Below are positions 9,291-21,289 of a DNA stretch of 64,000 nucleotides, piece by piece. Location: assembly GCA_030710605.1 (NCBI GenBank), contig CP092874.1, positions 42,652,965 through 42,716,964 of the forward strand, given 5' to 3'. Made by a program: the position numbers and the translations under genes. The DNA comes from Cordylochernes scorpioides. Its lineage: Eukaryota; Arthropoda; Arachnida; Pseudoscorpiones; Chernetidae. Each line of letters starts with the position of its first letter. The stretch's first letter is position 1. The notes under the pieces were generated by a model. It saw nothing but the letters and a program-made list of their open reading frames with translations, was not told where the DNA came from and ran no database searches.

Positions 9291-9450
9291 CACCAAGAGT
9301 GCTTAATTCTGTAGCAACGGCATTCCAGGGGGGGGGGGGGAGGTAAGTCCGACCACACCTGCTTGCGGTGTCCCCTGAACCCTTGGAATATTTGACCAAA
9401 TTCTGGTTTGTTTCCAAGGTGACTAACGTGGCAACGGCACCCATATTCCA

Positions 9451-11183
9451 ATGAAGAGCAAAACCGATATATTCAGTAATGCTACCGCGTCCGGGGTAAC
9501 CGCCGCGTCAGGAGCTGCAGCCCGGGCTCCTGATGTGAAATCTACTACGAGGACACAATTGAACCTATTACAGCTCAATATAAATGGCACCCAGAGGAAA
9601 ACTGAAGAGCTGACTTGTCTTCTCCGTGACAACAATGTACATATTGCTTGTCTTCAGGAGACAAAATTGAATCAGAATCTGAGATTCAATATCAAAGGTT
9701 ATACAACACTACGAAAGGTAGACCGGGAAAATTTGGAGGAGGACTTGCCTTTTTGATTAAAACTCTAGAAATCAAATTTAATGAAATCGCCTATAATAAG
9801 AGTGAGCCTAAAGAAAGCACGACAGAAGCTCAGGCAATAGAAATCTATATCCCAGATAAAATAATAACAAACCAAAATGTTTATCACCTCGATAATACTA
9901 GCATCAATACAGGCCTGATAGAGACATTAAGTGAAGCGTCTTCGGATATCACAATCATACTCGGTGATTTTAACGCCAAAAGTCCAACTTGGGGTCACCT
10001 GTCCAGGATAAAAAAGGTCAGCAGGTTGAGGATATGTTAACCGACCTCTACCTTACACCGTCAAATAACGAAAAGAACACCTATCTATCCAAGTCCACAG
10101 GAACATAATCCGAAATGGGCATCACAACGATAAATTACAACATCGCACCCACAACACAATGGAAAATCCTGAAAAGTGGAATCAGTGACCATAGACCAAT
10201 TTTAACAACCCTAAACTTCAAAATTGAGAATGTCCAACAGAATAAAAGAACACTGGAAAATAATTCAAAGAAAAGCTTGAAGAACTGTGCAACGAAGAAT
10301 TAAATCACAGAACGATTGACAAAAACTTGGAAAAATAATCTTCGAACATATCCAAAGCTGAAAAAGCATCGATAACTAGAGGTAGACGTGAAGACCTGTG
10401 AAAACCTTACTGGAAGGACCACAACATCGAGGTAATGATTGCAGAGAGAGACAATATCAATGAACTTCTTAAAACAAATAAAACAGAAGAAACATAAAGG
10501 AACTCATTGAAATTAGTCACAAAATAGAACAAGAAATTTGGATATTCAAACAAGAAAAATGGCAGAATTCTGCGAAAAAATGGATCCAAGAAAGGACAGC
10601 CAACACTGGAATATAATTAGATTGTTATAAAACAATTAAAACCAACACTAATCCTCCAAAACTCTAACCGATATGAATAGAACAGCGAGAACGAAGAAAC
10701 AGATGGCTGACATAATTGCTGAATATCTTTCAAGCACTTCTCAGACTCAGCTATACGAATGAAGACAGGACTCTAAAAATAATATAAACAAGTTAGTTGA
10801 AAAAGCAAGAAATTATCATCAACAAGATATTTACTCGAGAGAGACTTCACACTGAATGAGATAAACTCATCAATAGAAAAGTTAAATCCAAGAGGTCACC
10901 AGGAGATGATCTAATCTTTTGTCAAATCTTTGAAGACAAATCTAAAAATCAACTCCTACGAATACTGAACATTTCATGGCAAACTGGTTCTACTTCTGCC
11001 AATCAATAATAGATTATTTCCAGGAAAAACCGCCAAAGAAGTCAACGGCTATATTCCTGGATATGACCTCAGCTTTTGATCGAGTGTAGAGGGAGAAATT
11101 ATTTGAAAGGCTGCACAACATCGGAGTAAAAGGAAAAATCTTAATCTGGATTTCAGACTTCTTAAGGGGAAGAAGGATAAAGG
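9451..11183 (+). pseudogene. LINE ORF2 fragment (endonuclease plus partial RT), Jockey/R1-like
   Basis: The start reads into an apurinic-type endonuclease: LNLLQLNINGTQRK, then IACLQETKL, and after a frameshift near 9715 GGGLAFLIK and IILGDFNAKSPTWG, the GDFN catalytic motif. The RT part is shredded by stops; a recognisable piece is MTSAFDRV followed by LHNIGVKGKILIWISDFLRG near 11060-11170. It ends abruptly at the truncated 5' LTR of Gypsy-1, so the junction reflects insertion plus deletion. There is no functional product. Confidence 0.8.
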
Positions 11184-11299
11184 AAAAATATATGTGTATA
11201 TAAATTGGAAATTTGTTGTAGGCAAAAGGTGAAGAATAAGAGCTAAATAAAGAGTCATGGTCAAGTTCGAGCTGTTGTACGTCTAATTACGACACAACA
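11184..11299 (+). repeat. Gypsy-1 5' LTR, truncated
   Basis: It matches the last ~115 bp of the 3' LTR (16255-16366): TATATGTGTATATAAATTGG, GTCATGGTCAAGTT, TTGTACGTCTAATTA and the closing ACACAAC. The first ~55 bp are missing at the junction with the LINE. The bases that follow, AGTCGCGACGAGGATG, lie where a tRNA primer-binding site is expected; I cannot assign the tRNA with certainty. Confidence 0.8.
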
Positions 11300-11426
11300 A
11301 AAGTCGCGACGAGGATGCGGGATCTACAGAGCCAGTAAAAATCTGAGAAAAACGGCGTCTACGCAAGTATAACTAATACATCTTTGAAACTATCTGGATA
11401 AAAAAAAAGGAGTAGAAAAGATCAGC

Positions 11427-12150
11427 ATGACAAGTTCAAAGTTAAGAGTACCTTTTAAATGCTATAGTCCAGTGGAGGATATTTTAGATCTTTTTGTACA
11501 CAAATTTGAGGCTTCCTTTATGGCGAATGATCTGAAGGAGGAGAATAAAGTGCCGATTTTTACCTTGCTACTAGATTCTGAAACTTTGAAACTGGGAAAT
11601 TACTTTTCTTCCCGGCCTAATGAAAGATCAACCCTATGATATTATCTTTCAAATAATTAAGCTGCATTTGGATCCAAAAAAGAAAGTGATACCACAGCGA
11701 TGCATATTTTTGAAGAAAATTCAACAGGAAGGAGAATCAAATTCGGAATATCTTAGAGAATTGAAACATTTAGCAATAAATAGTAATTTCGGCGATATGC
11801 TGGGAACCAAGTTGCGAGACCGTTTTGTGGCTGGAATCAAGTCGGAAAGCTGCAAAAGAAGCTACTACAAGAGGACGACGATGTCACCCCGGATAAAGTT
11901 TTTTTTGCAGTGGCGATCTCGTTCGAACTGGCGGAGATAAATATAAGAGAATTACAAGATAAATTAGTGGCCAAGATATCCCCTGTGAATGAAAAGGATA
12001 AAAAGGGTGAGTACAATAATAGTACGGCGCAGCATAGGCCTTTCAGGCAAAGTGGCAAAGGTAAAATAGTGTGTTATAGATGTGGTGAAAGACATTCACA
12101 CGTGGCATCTGTTTTGCCTCAAAGAACAAAGACTTGTTTTAAAATGTAAT
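11427..12150 (+). pseudogene. Gypsy-1 gag remnant
   Basis: The ATG at 11427 opens a gag reading frame (FKCYSPVEDILDLFVHKFEA) that shifts near 11625 and continues as a capsid-like segment (FLKKIQQEGESNSEYLRELK). A further shift near 11910 leads to a truncated zinc knuckle (CYRCGERHSH) with no final Cys in place. At least three frame breaks exist. It belongs to a Ty3/gypsy element with short LTRs. Confidence 0.75.
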
Positions 12151-12199
12151 AAACTGGGTTATTTAAGTAGGGTCTGCAAAGCTAGTAAAAGAATGTGGA

Positions 12200-12552
12200 G
12201 ATGTAAATTTGTACAAGAGAACTCTATATATTCTGTACAGGGCGAAACTGATGCCACAATAAATTTAACAGTAGATGATTATTCTTTGTGCTTTACAATA
12301 GATACAGAAGGTCCAGTTAATTTAATACCTAAATATATTTATAAGAATTATTGGCAAGGTAAATATTTATTTCCCACAAATTCAAGATTGAAATCCTTTT
12401 GTGGTAAATCAATAGAGATTATAGGTCAAAGAAAAGTTTTTTTCTTTAAAGAAGCCAACCAATATTTACGATTAATAGTTGTAAATGAAAAAATCCAGGT
12501 AATTTTATTAGGAAGAGAATGGCTCAAACAGTTGAAACTTGATTATTCTATA
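12200..12552 (+). pseudogene. Gypsy-1 aspartic protease remnant
   Basis: The segment CFTIDTEGPVNLIP is the retropepsin active site with DTG changed to DTE, followed about 80 residues later by VILLGREWLKQLKLDY, the ILG-type flap/C-terminal motif. The catalytic triad is therefore lost. The coding frame is cut at 12552 by the Helitron-like insertion. Confidence 0.75.
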
Positions 12553-13405
12553 CTAGACGAATGGCCCGGGCAACGCCCGGGTTTTACCCGAGTGCGAATA
12601 TATTTTAAAAACGTTTTAATCTTCATCTAGATCTTCATCTTGTCTACACCTTGTATACATCTTGCTTCCTAGGGTTGCCTAGAGTGGCCGCTATAGACAG
12701 GGTGGTCTGAATAGACAGGTGGATGTATCACACAGCTGATAATAGGGTTGCCTAGAGTGGCCGCTATAGACAGGGTGGTCTGTATAGACAGGTGGATGTA
12801 TCACACAGCTGTAGAGTGGTCGCTAAAGACAGGGTGGTCTGTATAGACAGGTGTATGTATCACACTGCTGATAACAGGGTTGCCTAAAGTGACCGCTATA
12901 GACAGGGTGGTCTGTATAGACATGTGGATGTATCACACAGCTGATAACAGGGTTGCCTAGAGTGGCCGCTATAGACAGGTGTATGTATCACACAGCTGAT
13001 AACAGGGTTTTCTAGAATGGCCGCTATATACAGGTGGTCTGTATAGACAGGTGGATGTATCACACAGCTGATAACAGGGTTGTCTAGAGTGGTCGCTATA
13101 GACAGGGTGGTCTGTATAGACAGGTGTATGTATCACACAGCTGATAACAGGGTTGCCTAAAGTGACCGCTATAGACAGGGTGGTCTGTATCGACAGGTGG
13201 ATGTAACACACTGCTGATAACAGGGTTGTCTAGAATGGCCGCTATAGACAGGTGTATGTATCACACAGCTGATAACAGGGTTGTCTAGAGGGGGGCGGAC
13301 AGGGAGGTCACGTGTTTGCTGGCAGCCAATGGGCGCGCATTCTATCCGTGAGCTTCAGACAAACAGACAAACAAACAGACAGAATAAGGCAAATATATAA
13401 GTTGA
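12553..13405 (-). mobile_element. Non-autonomous Helitron with minisatellite, copy 1
   Basis: On the minus strand it begins with TC (complement of GA at 13404-13405) preceded by A. It ends with a GC-rich hairpin, CCCGGGCGTTGCCCGGG, then eight bases and CTAG followed by T, exactly the Helitron 3' structure and A^T target. The interior is a 73-bp minisatellite plus a short GC-rich 5' region with CAGCCAATGGGCGCGC. It carries no helicase. It splits Gypsy-1 between protease and RT, so it is younger than that element. Confidence 0.85.
12665..13300. repeat. 73-bp minisatellite in Helitron copy 1
   Basis: About eight to nine units, some internally deleted, of the type CTAGAGTGGCCGCTATAGAC ... CACACAGCTGATAACAGGGT. 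Short ORFs rich in Cys/Tyr/His in this region arise only from the repetition. Confidence 0.92.
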
Positions 13406-14155
13406 TTGTGATTTAAAATTTTAAATAATGAATCTAATAGAAATAGTTTGATGGATAGGTATGCAGATTTGTTTAAAAAGATTTGGGCTGTCTGAAAGAT
13501 GTTAGAATAAATTTTAATTTAAAAAGGATGTGACTCCTGTGTTTTGTAAGGCCAGAAAAGTTTACCTTTCTCTTTAAAAAACAAAGTATAGGATGAAATT
13601 GTTCGTTTAGTGAATTCTGGAATTTTAGAACCTATAGTTCATGCAAATTGGGCCGCTCCAATAGTACCGGTATTAAAAAAGGATGGTAGAGTGTAAGGAT
13701 ATGTGGTGATTTTAGATGTACAGCTAATAAAGCAATAGAATTAGATAGGTATCCCCTTCCATCGATCAATTAAATTTCTCAAAATTATCTACAAGCACCG
13801 TACTTTCGACTCTAGACCTATCACAGGCTTACTTACAAGTAATGTTAGCGGAGGAAGCCAAAGCTGTTAATATAAACACAACAAAGGGGTTGTTTTCTTA
13901 TAAAAGACTACCATATGGTATAGCGGTAGCACCAAATAAATTTCATAGGATTATGGAAGGTCTATTTGCTGATTTGCCAGGTGTGGCCTGCTACATGAAT
14001 GATATTTTGGTTACAGGAAAAGACTTTGAAGATCATAAACAAACGTTGAATCTAGTGTTTAGAAGATTGTCAGAAAAAGGTTTAAAGTTAAACAGAGATA
14101 AATGTAAATTTAAAATGGATTCGGTTATATGGACTGCATCCATTAGAAAATAAAA
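13406..14155 (+). pseudogene. Gypsy-1 reverse transcriptase remnant
   Basis: The pieces in order are an N-terminal RT segment with stops, ELDRYPLPSI, DLSQAYLQVMLAEEAKAV, GLFSYKRLPYGIAVAPNKF and the polymerase motif CYMNDILVTGKDFEDH. The last has ND where the catalytic DD pair is expected. The open part is 13842-14153. The element is dead. Confidence 0.8.
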
Positions 14156-14960
14156 TTAAAGCAGTGATAGAGGCGCCTGAACCTAAAAATGTTTCGCAAT
14201 TGAGATCTTTCATAGGACTCTTAATTTATTATTTTAGATTCATAAAGAATATAGCAAACAATTAGCACCATTCTATCAACTTTTGAATAAAAATTGTAGA
14301 TGGAATTGGACGAAAGAAAATCGAATGTAATTTTTAAAATGTGAATCATTATTAACTAATAAGTCTGTTTTGTCACACATTACGATGCAAACAAAGAATT
14401 TGTTCTGGCTTGTGACTCATCGAGCTATGGACTAAGCGTAATTCTGAGTCATAAAAATGATAGAAAGGAAGAATGCCCTATAGCCTTTGCTTCTAGAAAA
14501 AAAAACTGAAGCGGAAAAACGGTACTCTCAACTAGAAAAGGAAGCGTTGAGCATAACTTATGGCGTTGAGAAATCAAGACAATACTTACTGGGACAAAAA
14601 CTTGTATTAGTCACAGACAACCGACCCTTAATTCATATATTTTCACCTCAGAAACCAATTCCCATATGTTTAGCATCCAGAATTAAAAGATGGTCCTTAA
14701 AATTAGCTGCATTTAATTATACTGAGGAGTTTCGAAAAAGTAGTGATAATTCCAATGTTGACCCATTGTCACGTCTTCCTTTAAAATCGAATGTCAGGGA
14801 GTCTCTTGATAAAGACCAGATACTTCTTCTCAAGAAGTTGAATGAGGTACCGTTCTCTTTTAGGGAGGTGGCATATGAGACGTCCCGAGATAAAATACTG
14901 TCTATAGTATTAAGGAATGTTAGAGAAGGCAACTGTGTGTGTGGAAATTCACAAGGGTAC
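14156..14960 (+). pseudogene. Gypsy-1 RNase H remnant
   Basis: The connection domain (SQLRSFIGLL-type) is shifted out of frame. The RNase H region from 14390 has VLACDSSSYGLSVIL-like residues and, in the open part from 14487, YSQLEKEALSITYGVEKSRQ, LVLVTDNRPLIHIFSPQKP and NSNVDPLSRLPL, the conserved E, D and final D/SR motifs. Confidence 0.8.
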
Positions 14961-14999
14961 TGAGGGAAAACCCACTAGCTCCTCATTATAAGATCAATG

Positions 15000-15930
15000 A
15001 GGAATTAAGTTTAAGTTTGGATGTCTTCAATGGCGTGAAAGAGTGGTAATTCCCCAAAAATTAAGATCTTTAATTTTAAATGACTTGCATGAAATGCACA
15101 TGGGGATTGCTAAAATGAAGATGATTGCCAGACGGTATTTTCTGGTGGCCAGGCATAGACAGTAACATCGAGGAGTTAACTAGAGAATGTAGAGTATGCC
15201 AAGAATCGGCAATCTTGCCCCCGGCTACCACCTCGGAATGGACTTGGCCCGAAAAACCGTGGCATCGACTTCATCTTGATCTAGCGGGTCCGTTCATGGG
15301 AAGAATGTTTTTGGTTCTCGTGGACGCATAATCAAAGTGGATAGAAATTTTTATCCTCAGAGATATTATCAGCAAAACGATTATAAGTCATCTTGGAGAA
15401 ATTTTCGCCAGATTTGTATTGCCCGAATTTTTGGTTACAGATAACGGAAGACAGTTTGTCTCCGGTGAATTCGAGCAATTTACCAAAATGAATGGTATAC
15501 AGCACACTAAGACTAAACCGTATAATCCTTGTACAAATGGCTCAGCTGAGAGATATGTAAGAGAGTTTAAAAACTTTTTGAGAAAGAATTATGGGAAGGA
15601 TTATTTAGAGACGAATCTACAAAGATTCCTATTTGCTCATAGAGCATTCCCCCAAACTGTAATAAAGGAATTTCCCCGCGGAACTGCTAATGAAGAAAAG
15701 TTTGAGATCAATATTTTCGAATTCAATACCAAGATAGGAAATCCGCGAGAGGTATTTCACGAGGCCGTAAGAAGACAGAAGCAGTTTACTACAGGTTGCG
15801 AGGTTTATTTCCGCATCTATGCAACTGGACCTAAATGGAAAAAAGGTACCATTTTGAAATTATTGAGCTGTCATCACTACCTTATAAGTTGCGAGTGCCT
15901 CGTCTATAAGAGGCAAATCAATTAATTGCG
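15000..15930 (+). pseudogene. Gypsy-1 integrase remnant
   Basis: The zinc-binding part (ECRVCQES) and the start of the catalytic core (PWHRLHLDLAGPFMGRMF) are open at 15125-15331. A stop after VLVDA is followed by a second open part (15419-15925) with FLVTDNGRQFVSGEF (second Asp) and NGSAERYVREFKNF (Glu). The C-terminal tail continues with frame breaks to the polypurine tract. A paralogous minus copy lies at 47.5-48.7 kb. Confidence 0.82.
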
Positions 15931-16184
15931 ACCTGTGAGAAATAAACAAGTGGAGACAAGAAAATTGATATTTCCTCGAATATAAGGAGAGTAGCCTGTA
16001 GGTGGAAGTCAGAAAGAAAGTGAAGAGGAGGTTCCAGAGGTTACATCAGGAAACAAGGAGGAGACTGCTTCTGTGCAAGTGCCCTCCTGCAGTCCTAAAC
16101 CGGAGACTGCCGCTGTGCAAGTGCCCGTCCGCAGTCCTAGCCCTCAGAGAGCTAGGAAACCCCTAGACCGACTGGAATATTATT

Positions 16185-16197
16185 AAGGGGGGAGATG
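16185..16197 (+). promoter_or_regulatory. Gypsy-1 polypurine tract
   Basis: AAGGGGGGAGATG lies directly before the 3' LTR start TGTTGTG at 16198, the expected place for plus-strand priming. Confidence 0.7.
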
Positions 16198-16366
16198 TGT
16201 TGTGTTTGTAAATAGATGAAGATTATTTGCATTCTTTAAAGTCTCATTATGTAAAAATATATGTGTATATAAATTGGACATTAATTGTTGGCCAAACGAA
16301 AATAATAAGAGCTAAAATAAGAGGCATGGTCAAGTTTGAGTTGTTGTACGTCTAATTAGACACAAC
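16198..16366 (+). repeat. Gypsy-1 3' LTR (169 bp)
   Basis: It runs from TGTTGTGTTTGTAAATAG to GACACAAC; terminal TGTTGTG and CACAAC are inverted. Matching LTRs are at 11184-11299 (partial), 47369-47477 (partial, minus) and 63762-63930 (solo, minus). Confidence 0.88.
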
Positions 16367-16499
16367 CTTAACGACAAAAAAATAAACATACAGAGCAAAA
16401 GGAACCGTACATGATTAAATATTTAAATTTAAGTACCAATGCTTAGAATATGTCAAGGTTAATATATCATTGAGAGGGCTAGTGTGGAATCAGCCGCAT

Positions 16500-17560
16500 T
16501 CAATCTTCGCTTTCCTCCTCCGAGCAAACCACGACATTCAGCGAATCCATCATTCTCCAACGGACATTGACTGCGGCCTTGTAGAATCTATATAAACCGA
16601 GGGAGAGACCCTGATCAACCATCAGTGTGTTCATCCAGCTGCAAATTTGTTGGCAGTCAGGTTGAGACCAGGGTAAGTCGCCCAAAATTTCTTTCCTCTG
16701 TTTCTCTAAGCAAGAGCATTCAAATATTATATGCATAATTTCGTCTTGGATTCTGTTTTCACACAGATCGCAAGTTAGAGTCAAATCAATCTTCCAGCGC
16801 TTTGAACGATTTTCTGGGAAGATCGTCCAAAGGAGTCTCAGTTGTGTAAAAAAATTTTAATTGCTAGAGGAATAGTGGTGAATAAATATCGTTCTGCTGT
16901 AATTGAATTTTTTAGCTATTTGAAGTGACTGTAATGTGAAGTATTTAGAATTTTCGCCATGTCGTTTTGGATGCTTTGTTCGGTTGCTATTCGAATTATA
17001 GCAGGGATTTCAGTCAGTATTGCAGTGTAATCCGGACAACCCTTCAGGAACGAAAAACCGTTTGAGTCTAAAATGGTTGACAGGTTTTCGACAACACAGC
17101 AAGGAGTTTATTGTAAAATTGCTGCCAGTCCGATATTGAGATATTGCCTTGTGTATAGTTTATTTTTCTGAAGCGAGCTATTGTTTTCCAGAATTCACTT
17201 GAGTCGTATGTATTATTTAATTTTTCTTGTATTTCACAGAAATATTTTTTCCTTTTATTTTTAATAATCGATGTGTATTTGTTCCTTGTTTTAACATATT
17301 CCAAACGATCTAGATCCCTATTAGATTTAATGAATTTTGTCAGAGTTGATTTCATCACCAAGGCTTCGACAGTGAGTTATTCGCTTTTATTTCAATTTGC
17401 ATACCATTTTGTACCATTGCGCTTTTGATCTGATTAACCATGTTGTTCATTATATTCTCAATCGAGTTATTCCAAAATCCATAAGCTCCTCCTAAGTCCT
17501 CTACAAATAGCGTTACTCTTTCGGGTAACCATATATATTTTTTCTTTACCCGTGAAGTCG
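16500..17560 (-). pseudogene. LINE ORF2 fragments (minus)
   Basis: The C-terminal zinc motif CDLCENRIQDEIMHIIFEC is encoded at about 16784-16690. Upstream on the same strand, 17560-17068 encodes the endonuclease-RT linker (NKYTSIIKNKRKKYFCEIQ, SSEFWKTIARFRK). The catalytic RT core between them is missing, so this is an internally deleted copy of a Jockey-like LINE. Confidence 0.7.
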
Positions 17561-17589
17561 GGTTCATCACTTGTTGCAATACTATAATC

Positions 17590-18780
17590 ACACAGAAAAT
17601 ACACTGGTTACTTATCCAACTGGAATCATTGGAGAATAACTGCATTCTACAATGGATTCCTGCCCGTGTTGGGATCGGGGGTAATGAAATGGCAGTTGAA
17701 TTGGCAAAGGAAGCCAAAATGTTTTCCAAAGGAAAGAACAAATGTCATATTTGGCGCTAATGCTTTTGTAAAATATAAGATAATTAAACAAAAAAATAAG
17801 AAAAGATCAAAATGTGAAATAAACTCTGAGAGAAAAATGACAAAACTATAACAAGACTTAGAACAAAACACTATAAAGGAATGACAATGCATCCAGATGG
17901 CACAACGAGAACCTATAGGACATGCAACAACTGTCCTGGTGTGGAACTAACACCTACCTAAATATTCTCATGCCCAGCAATGGCCGCAGCCTTGCAGAAA
18001 ATTGACATAGACCCAGAGTAGCAGCTTTACACACGCAAGATAGTGGACATTGCTGCTGCTGTGATAGAGATGCATGGGGACATCTGAGGTTCTTCATTGG
18101 ACACGACAACAACAGAAAGTTGACATAGACCCAGAGCAGCAGCTTTACACACCCAAGATAGTGGACATTGTTGCTGCTGTGATGGAGATGCATGGAGACA
18201 TCTGAGGCTCTTTATTGGACACGAGAACAACAACAACGGCATTCCAGAGTAAAATAAATTATCAGAGATAGATAAATATTTTAAAAATGAATTAAAATAA
18301 ATATAATTGATAGTAAGTTGAATTTAAAAAAATAGAAATTGGTTATCTTCGAAAACAAACCGCATCTAAAATATCATTTTTTTTGTTACATGTTTTAAAT
18401 TGCATTTACCTATTTTATATATCTCCGATTATATTTGAAAATCGTCAACCAAATCTTCTAATTTTGGCGAAGTGGTGTTTTATTAATTTGTTATTTGATA
18501 TTATTAGGGTTCTTTCCTGGTATTCAAAAAGGAAAATTACGTGTCGATCAGTTATATTTTTCAATTTATCAAACAATTTGGCCGCTAAAGCTCTGATTCT
18601 GGTAGAGCGCCATCTGGCGAATAAAATTGTAACTAAAATCAATTTCGAATATTTCATTATTTGCCATTAAAATATCCATAGCATCCTGAACACAATGGTG
18701 TTAACCGCATTGTTCCAGGGCAAATATTCGCGGAGTTATTAATATTTTAAATAGTACAAGACTTTTGGATCACCCTGTAC
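17590..18780 (+). mobile_element. LINE 3' end (RNase H tail, C-terminal zinc motif, 3' UTR), copy A
   Basis: The plus strand encodes an RNase H segment (CILQWIPA/VGIGGNEMAVELAKEA-like), then in shifted frame RTYRTCNNCPGVE and HILSCPA, a CCHC-type C-terminus. After it, a ~110-bp piece is present twice (18003-18110, 18119-18240). A 540-bp 3' UTR ends in TTTTGGATCACCCTGTAC. The same 3' UTR occurs at 46760-47368 and 61468-62040 on the minus strand. Confidence 0.75.
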
Positions 18781-18789
18781 ATATATAGA

Positions 18790-19260
18790 TCGAAAGGGCC
18801 TGGCTCATCAGTAATGAATCCTCTCATTTAATTTCCAATTTGAACTACCAGACCTTATAGCTCCGATTATAATATAATTGTTTTGCCTCATAGTCTATAT
18901 ATTGCTTCCTAATTAGGTAATAGTATTAATATTTTATGTGTTTTTGTAATTTTATAAATTATAAACATTTTGATCTCTTCAGAAGGATATCGATAAGTAT
19001 AAGTCTATTGGGCCACCTTATTTGATATAATGATATTTGGCGCCCTCTCTTTCTGTGAAAATTTGGAGCTATAATTATTATTAACGCTAGTTATTTGTTG
19101 TAATCAACAGACATATAAATAGTATTTAAATAAAAAAATTCTTAATTACGAAACAAAATATAGAATATAAGTAAAAGAGACGTTACAATAATTGAAGCTG
19201 AGGTCTGGTAGATCGAATTGTCGAAACATATTAATGGGTTTACCACTGATGAGTTTATTA
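18790..19260. repeat. Inverted pair of the CTGATGAG/GAAAC short family
   Basis: Left: CCTGGCTCATCAGTAATGAATC ... GAACTACCAGACC. Right, inverted: GGTCTGGTAGATC ... GTCGAAAC ... ACCACTGATGAG. These are the arms of the family whose perfect palindrome is at 51865-52150. The interior of about 350 bp has no ORF. Confidence 0.55.
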
Positions 19261-19284
19261 TATATATCACACACACAATGGTTA

Positions 19285-19850
19285 TCTATATATATATATA
19301 AAATTGAATATCTGTCTGTATATGTTTGTACTTTATAGACTCAAAACCCATACATCCAATCGCCGTGAAAAAAAAAAATATAAAATTGAATGTCTGTCTG
19401 TATGTTTGTACTCTATAGATTCAAAAACTATACATTCAATCGCCGTGAAAATTTGGGATATTATTAGGTATATCCCCGGGAAGGGTTTTCAAAAAGAATT
19501 TCTTGAATATCTTGAATATCCTTAGAGTTATTTGCAGATTTGTATATTTAACTCGCAAGCTGATAAGACCAAAACTATGATAAGGCACAATTTGGGTTAT
19601 AGATTATAAACACAAGGTAATAAGACCAATGCCATGATAAGGCACAATTTGGATTATAGATTATAAACATAAGGTAATAAGACCAAATCCATGATATGGC
19701 ACAATTTGGATTATAGATTATAAACACAAGGTAATAAGACCAAATCGATTATATGGTACAATTTGGATTATAGATTATAAACACAAGGTAATAAGACCAA
19801 ATCCATCATAAGGCACAATTTGGAATATCCTTTTTCTTTATATATATAAA
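19285..19850. repeat. Helitron-like leader and 57-bp tandem array
   Basis: The phrase AAAATTGAAT(A/G)TCTGTCTGTAT...CAATCGCCGTGAAAA occurs twice (19302-19370, 19381-19450). Five tandem 57-bp units with ATAAGACCAAATCCATGATA and GGCACAATTTGGATTATAG follow (19555-19830). Such leaders are common at arthropod Helitron 5' ends, but I find no partner end. Confidence 0.65.
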
Positions 19851-20529
19851 AAGGAAATCCAAAATCGATGTTTGTTATTGCGTTGCGAAATTTCTACAGA
19901 ATCAATCAATATGAAATTTCGCATGTAGGTAGCTGAAGATTTCGTTTAACATATAGGCTATACAAAAAACTAAAAAGGTTAAAATGCTTTTTTTATGTAA
20001 AACCAAAAAGCGTTAGTTCCAGCATTTTACCAGTTGGCTATATTTAAAGAAAATATCTCATTTAAAATTTAATTAATTAAAAATATATATTGTTTCAAAA
20101 ATATATTTAAACGCATATAAAAATATTTATTTATATGTGTTTAAAAATCTATATATAGATGGATTGGATGATTTCTAGAATCGTTTTAACAAATGTTCGT
20201 TAGGCAAACTTTTACTCGGGTAAAAACCGGGCGAAGCCGGGTGCATTCGCTAAATACAGTTATTTACAAATGTTCGTTTGTGGCAAGATACTATTCCTTC
20301 AACTTCAAATTACCGAGTGGACCAATTAATATTGATTTTATTCAACTTATCCGAGTATTTTTAAAGGGGCCGGGAAAAAATTTCAAATTATCGAGAGTAT
20401 AAACAAGTATAGAATCAGTATGGATTGGATGTTTGCTAGAATCATTTTGACAAATGTTCGTTAGGCAAACCTTTATACTCGTAAAAACTGGGCGAAGCTG
20501 GGAACATATATATATATATATATATATAT
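19851..20529 (+). repeat. Helitron fragments with decayed 3' hairpins
   Basis: Two copies of TTCGTTAGGCAAAC followed by a (C)CGGGCGAAGC(C)GGG hairpin end near 20245 and 20500. Neither keeps a clean CTAG. The same word precedes the intact 3' end at 23614. A TA microsatellite closes the stretch. Confidence 0.55.
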
Positions 20530-20851
20530 ATACTAGCGGGTGTACCCGGCTCCGCCCGGGTTTTACTCGAGGGAATGTTTGTAGTCTAGTATGTTGTTGA
20601 TATAATAAATCTATCTGAATATTAGGAAAGGTCAGGTAATTTTTTGTAGGGTGTTGCTCTGAAAAAGAACGCTATACCACTTTTTCACTAAACAAATTGG
20701 CGAGTCAAAAATAAGCAACCTAAACAATCCATTAGCTTTGCAAGATAAGGAAAGAAATAGAGAAATACATGCAAAATTCTCAACACAAATCAAAATCTTT
20801 AATCCTCAGAAGTAATGTATATTAGGTAGGATGAGGTTTATTTTGTTTCTA

Positions 20852-21175
20852 TTACATTACATCATCTTTAAATCTCAAAGCAGAGCTAAACTGGCATACC
20901 CGAGACATTTGGCCTATATCGACAGATGAATCAGCTTTATAATCAATATGGGCATTATACTGCAAACCTGAAAACGGCTTATGAGTCCAAATCTGAATAC
21001 GCTGAACAGGAACTTGCATAGTTTGTGTAGCTGCGAAGCGGGCTTCAGAATACCTAAGACGGCGAAGCGCACGACGCGTCTCACTTTGAAGTGGTGTCTC
21101 AATAGCTCTAGCATTCCTATATCTCCTGGAAGCAGCCGTATTCCTACCAAGTAAACGTCGGCTGTGGCGAGTCAT
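20852..21175 (-). pseudogene. Helitron Rep-Hel N-terminal fragment
   Basis: A 107-residue open frame, very Arg-rich (ETRRALRRLRYSEARFAATQ), ends with VDIGQMSRVCQFSSALRFKD and then stops. In Helitron Rep-helicase proteins an Arg/Glu-rich leader followed by an IGxMxxVCxxCxALKFK motif precedes the Rep domain; here the second Cys is Ser. The Rep HUH motif and helicase are absent, so this is a truncated relic. Confidence 0.65.
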
Positions 21176-21289
21176 ATTCTGAAAAAAAAATTAGATTGAG
21201 ATTAATAACAAAAGCTTCAAAACCAGCAATTTCTAAACAAAGCATAAAAATTTCCTGTCTTTTGAGGTAAAAATCAAAATTTTTAAATT

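Noticed and set aside
12969-13211. Cys/Thr/Tyr-rich repetitive ORF
   Set aside because: Generated by the 73-bp minisatellite; the same kind of frame appears at 24379-24790 and vanishes where unit length changes.
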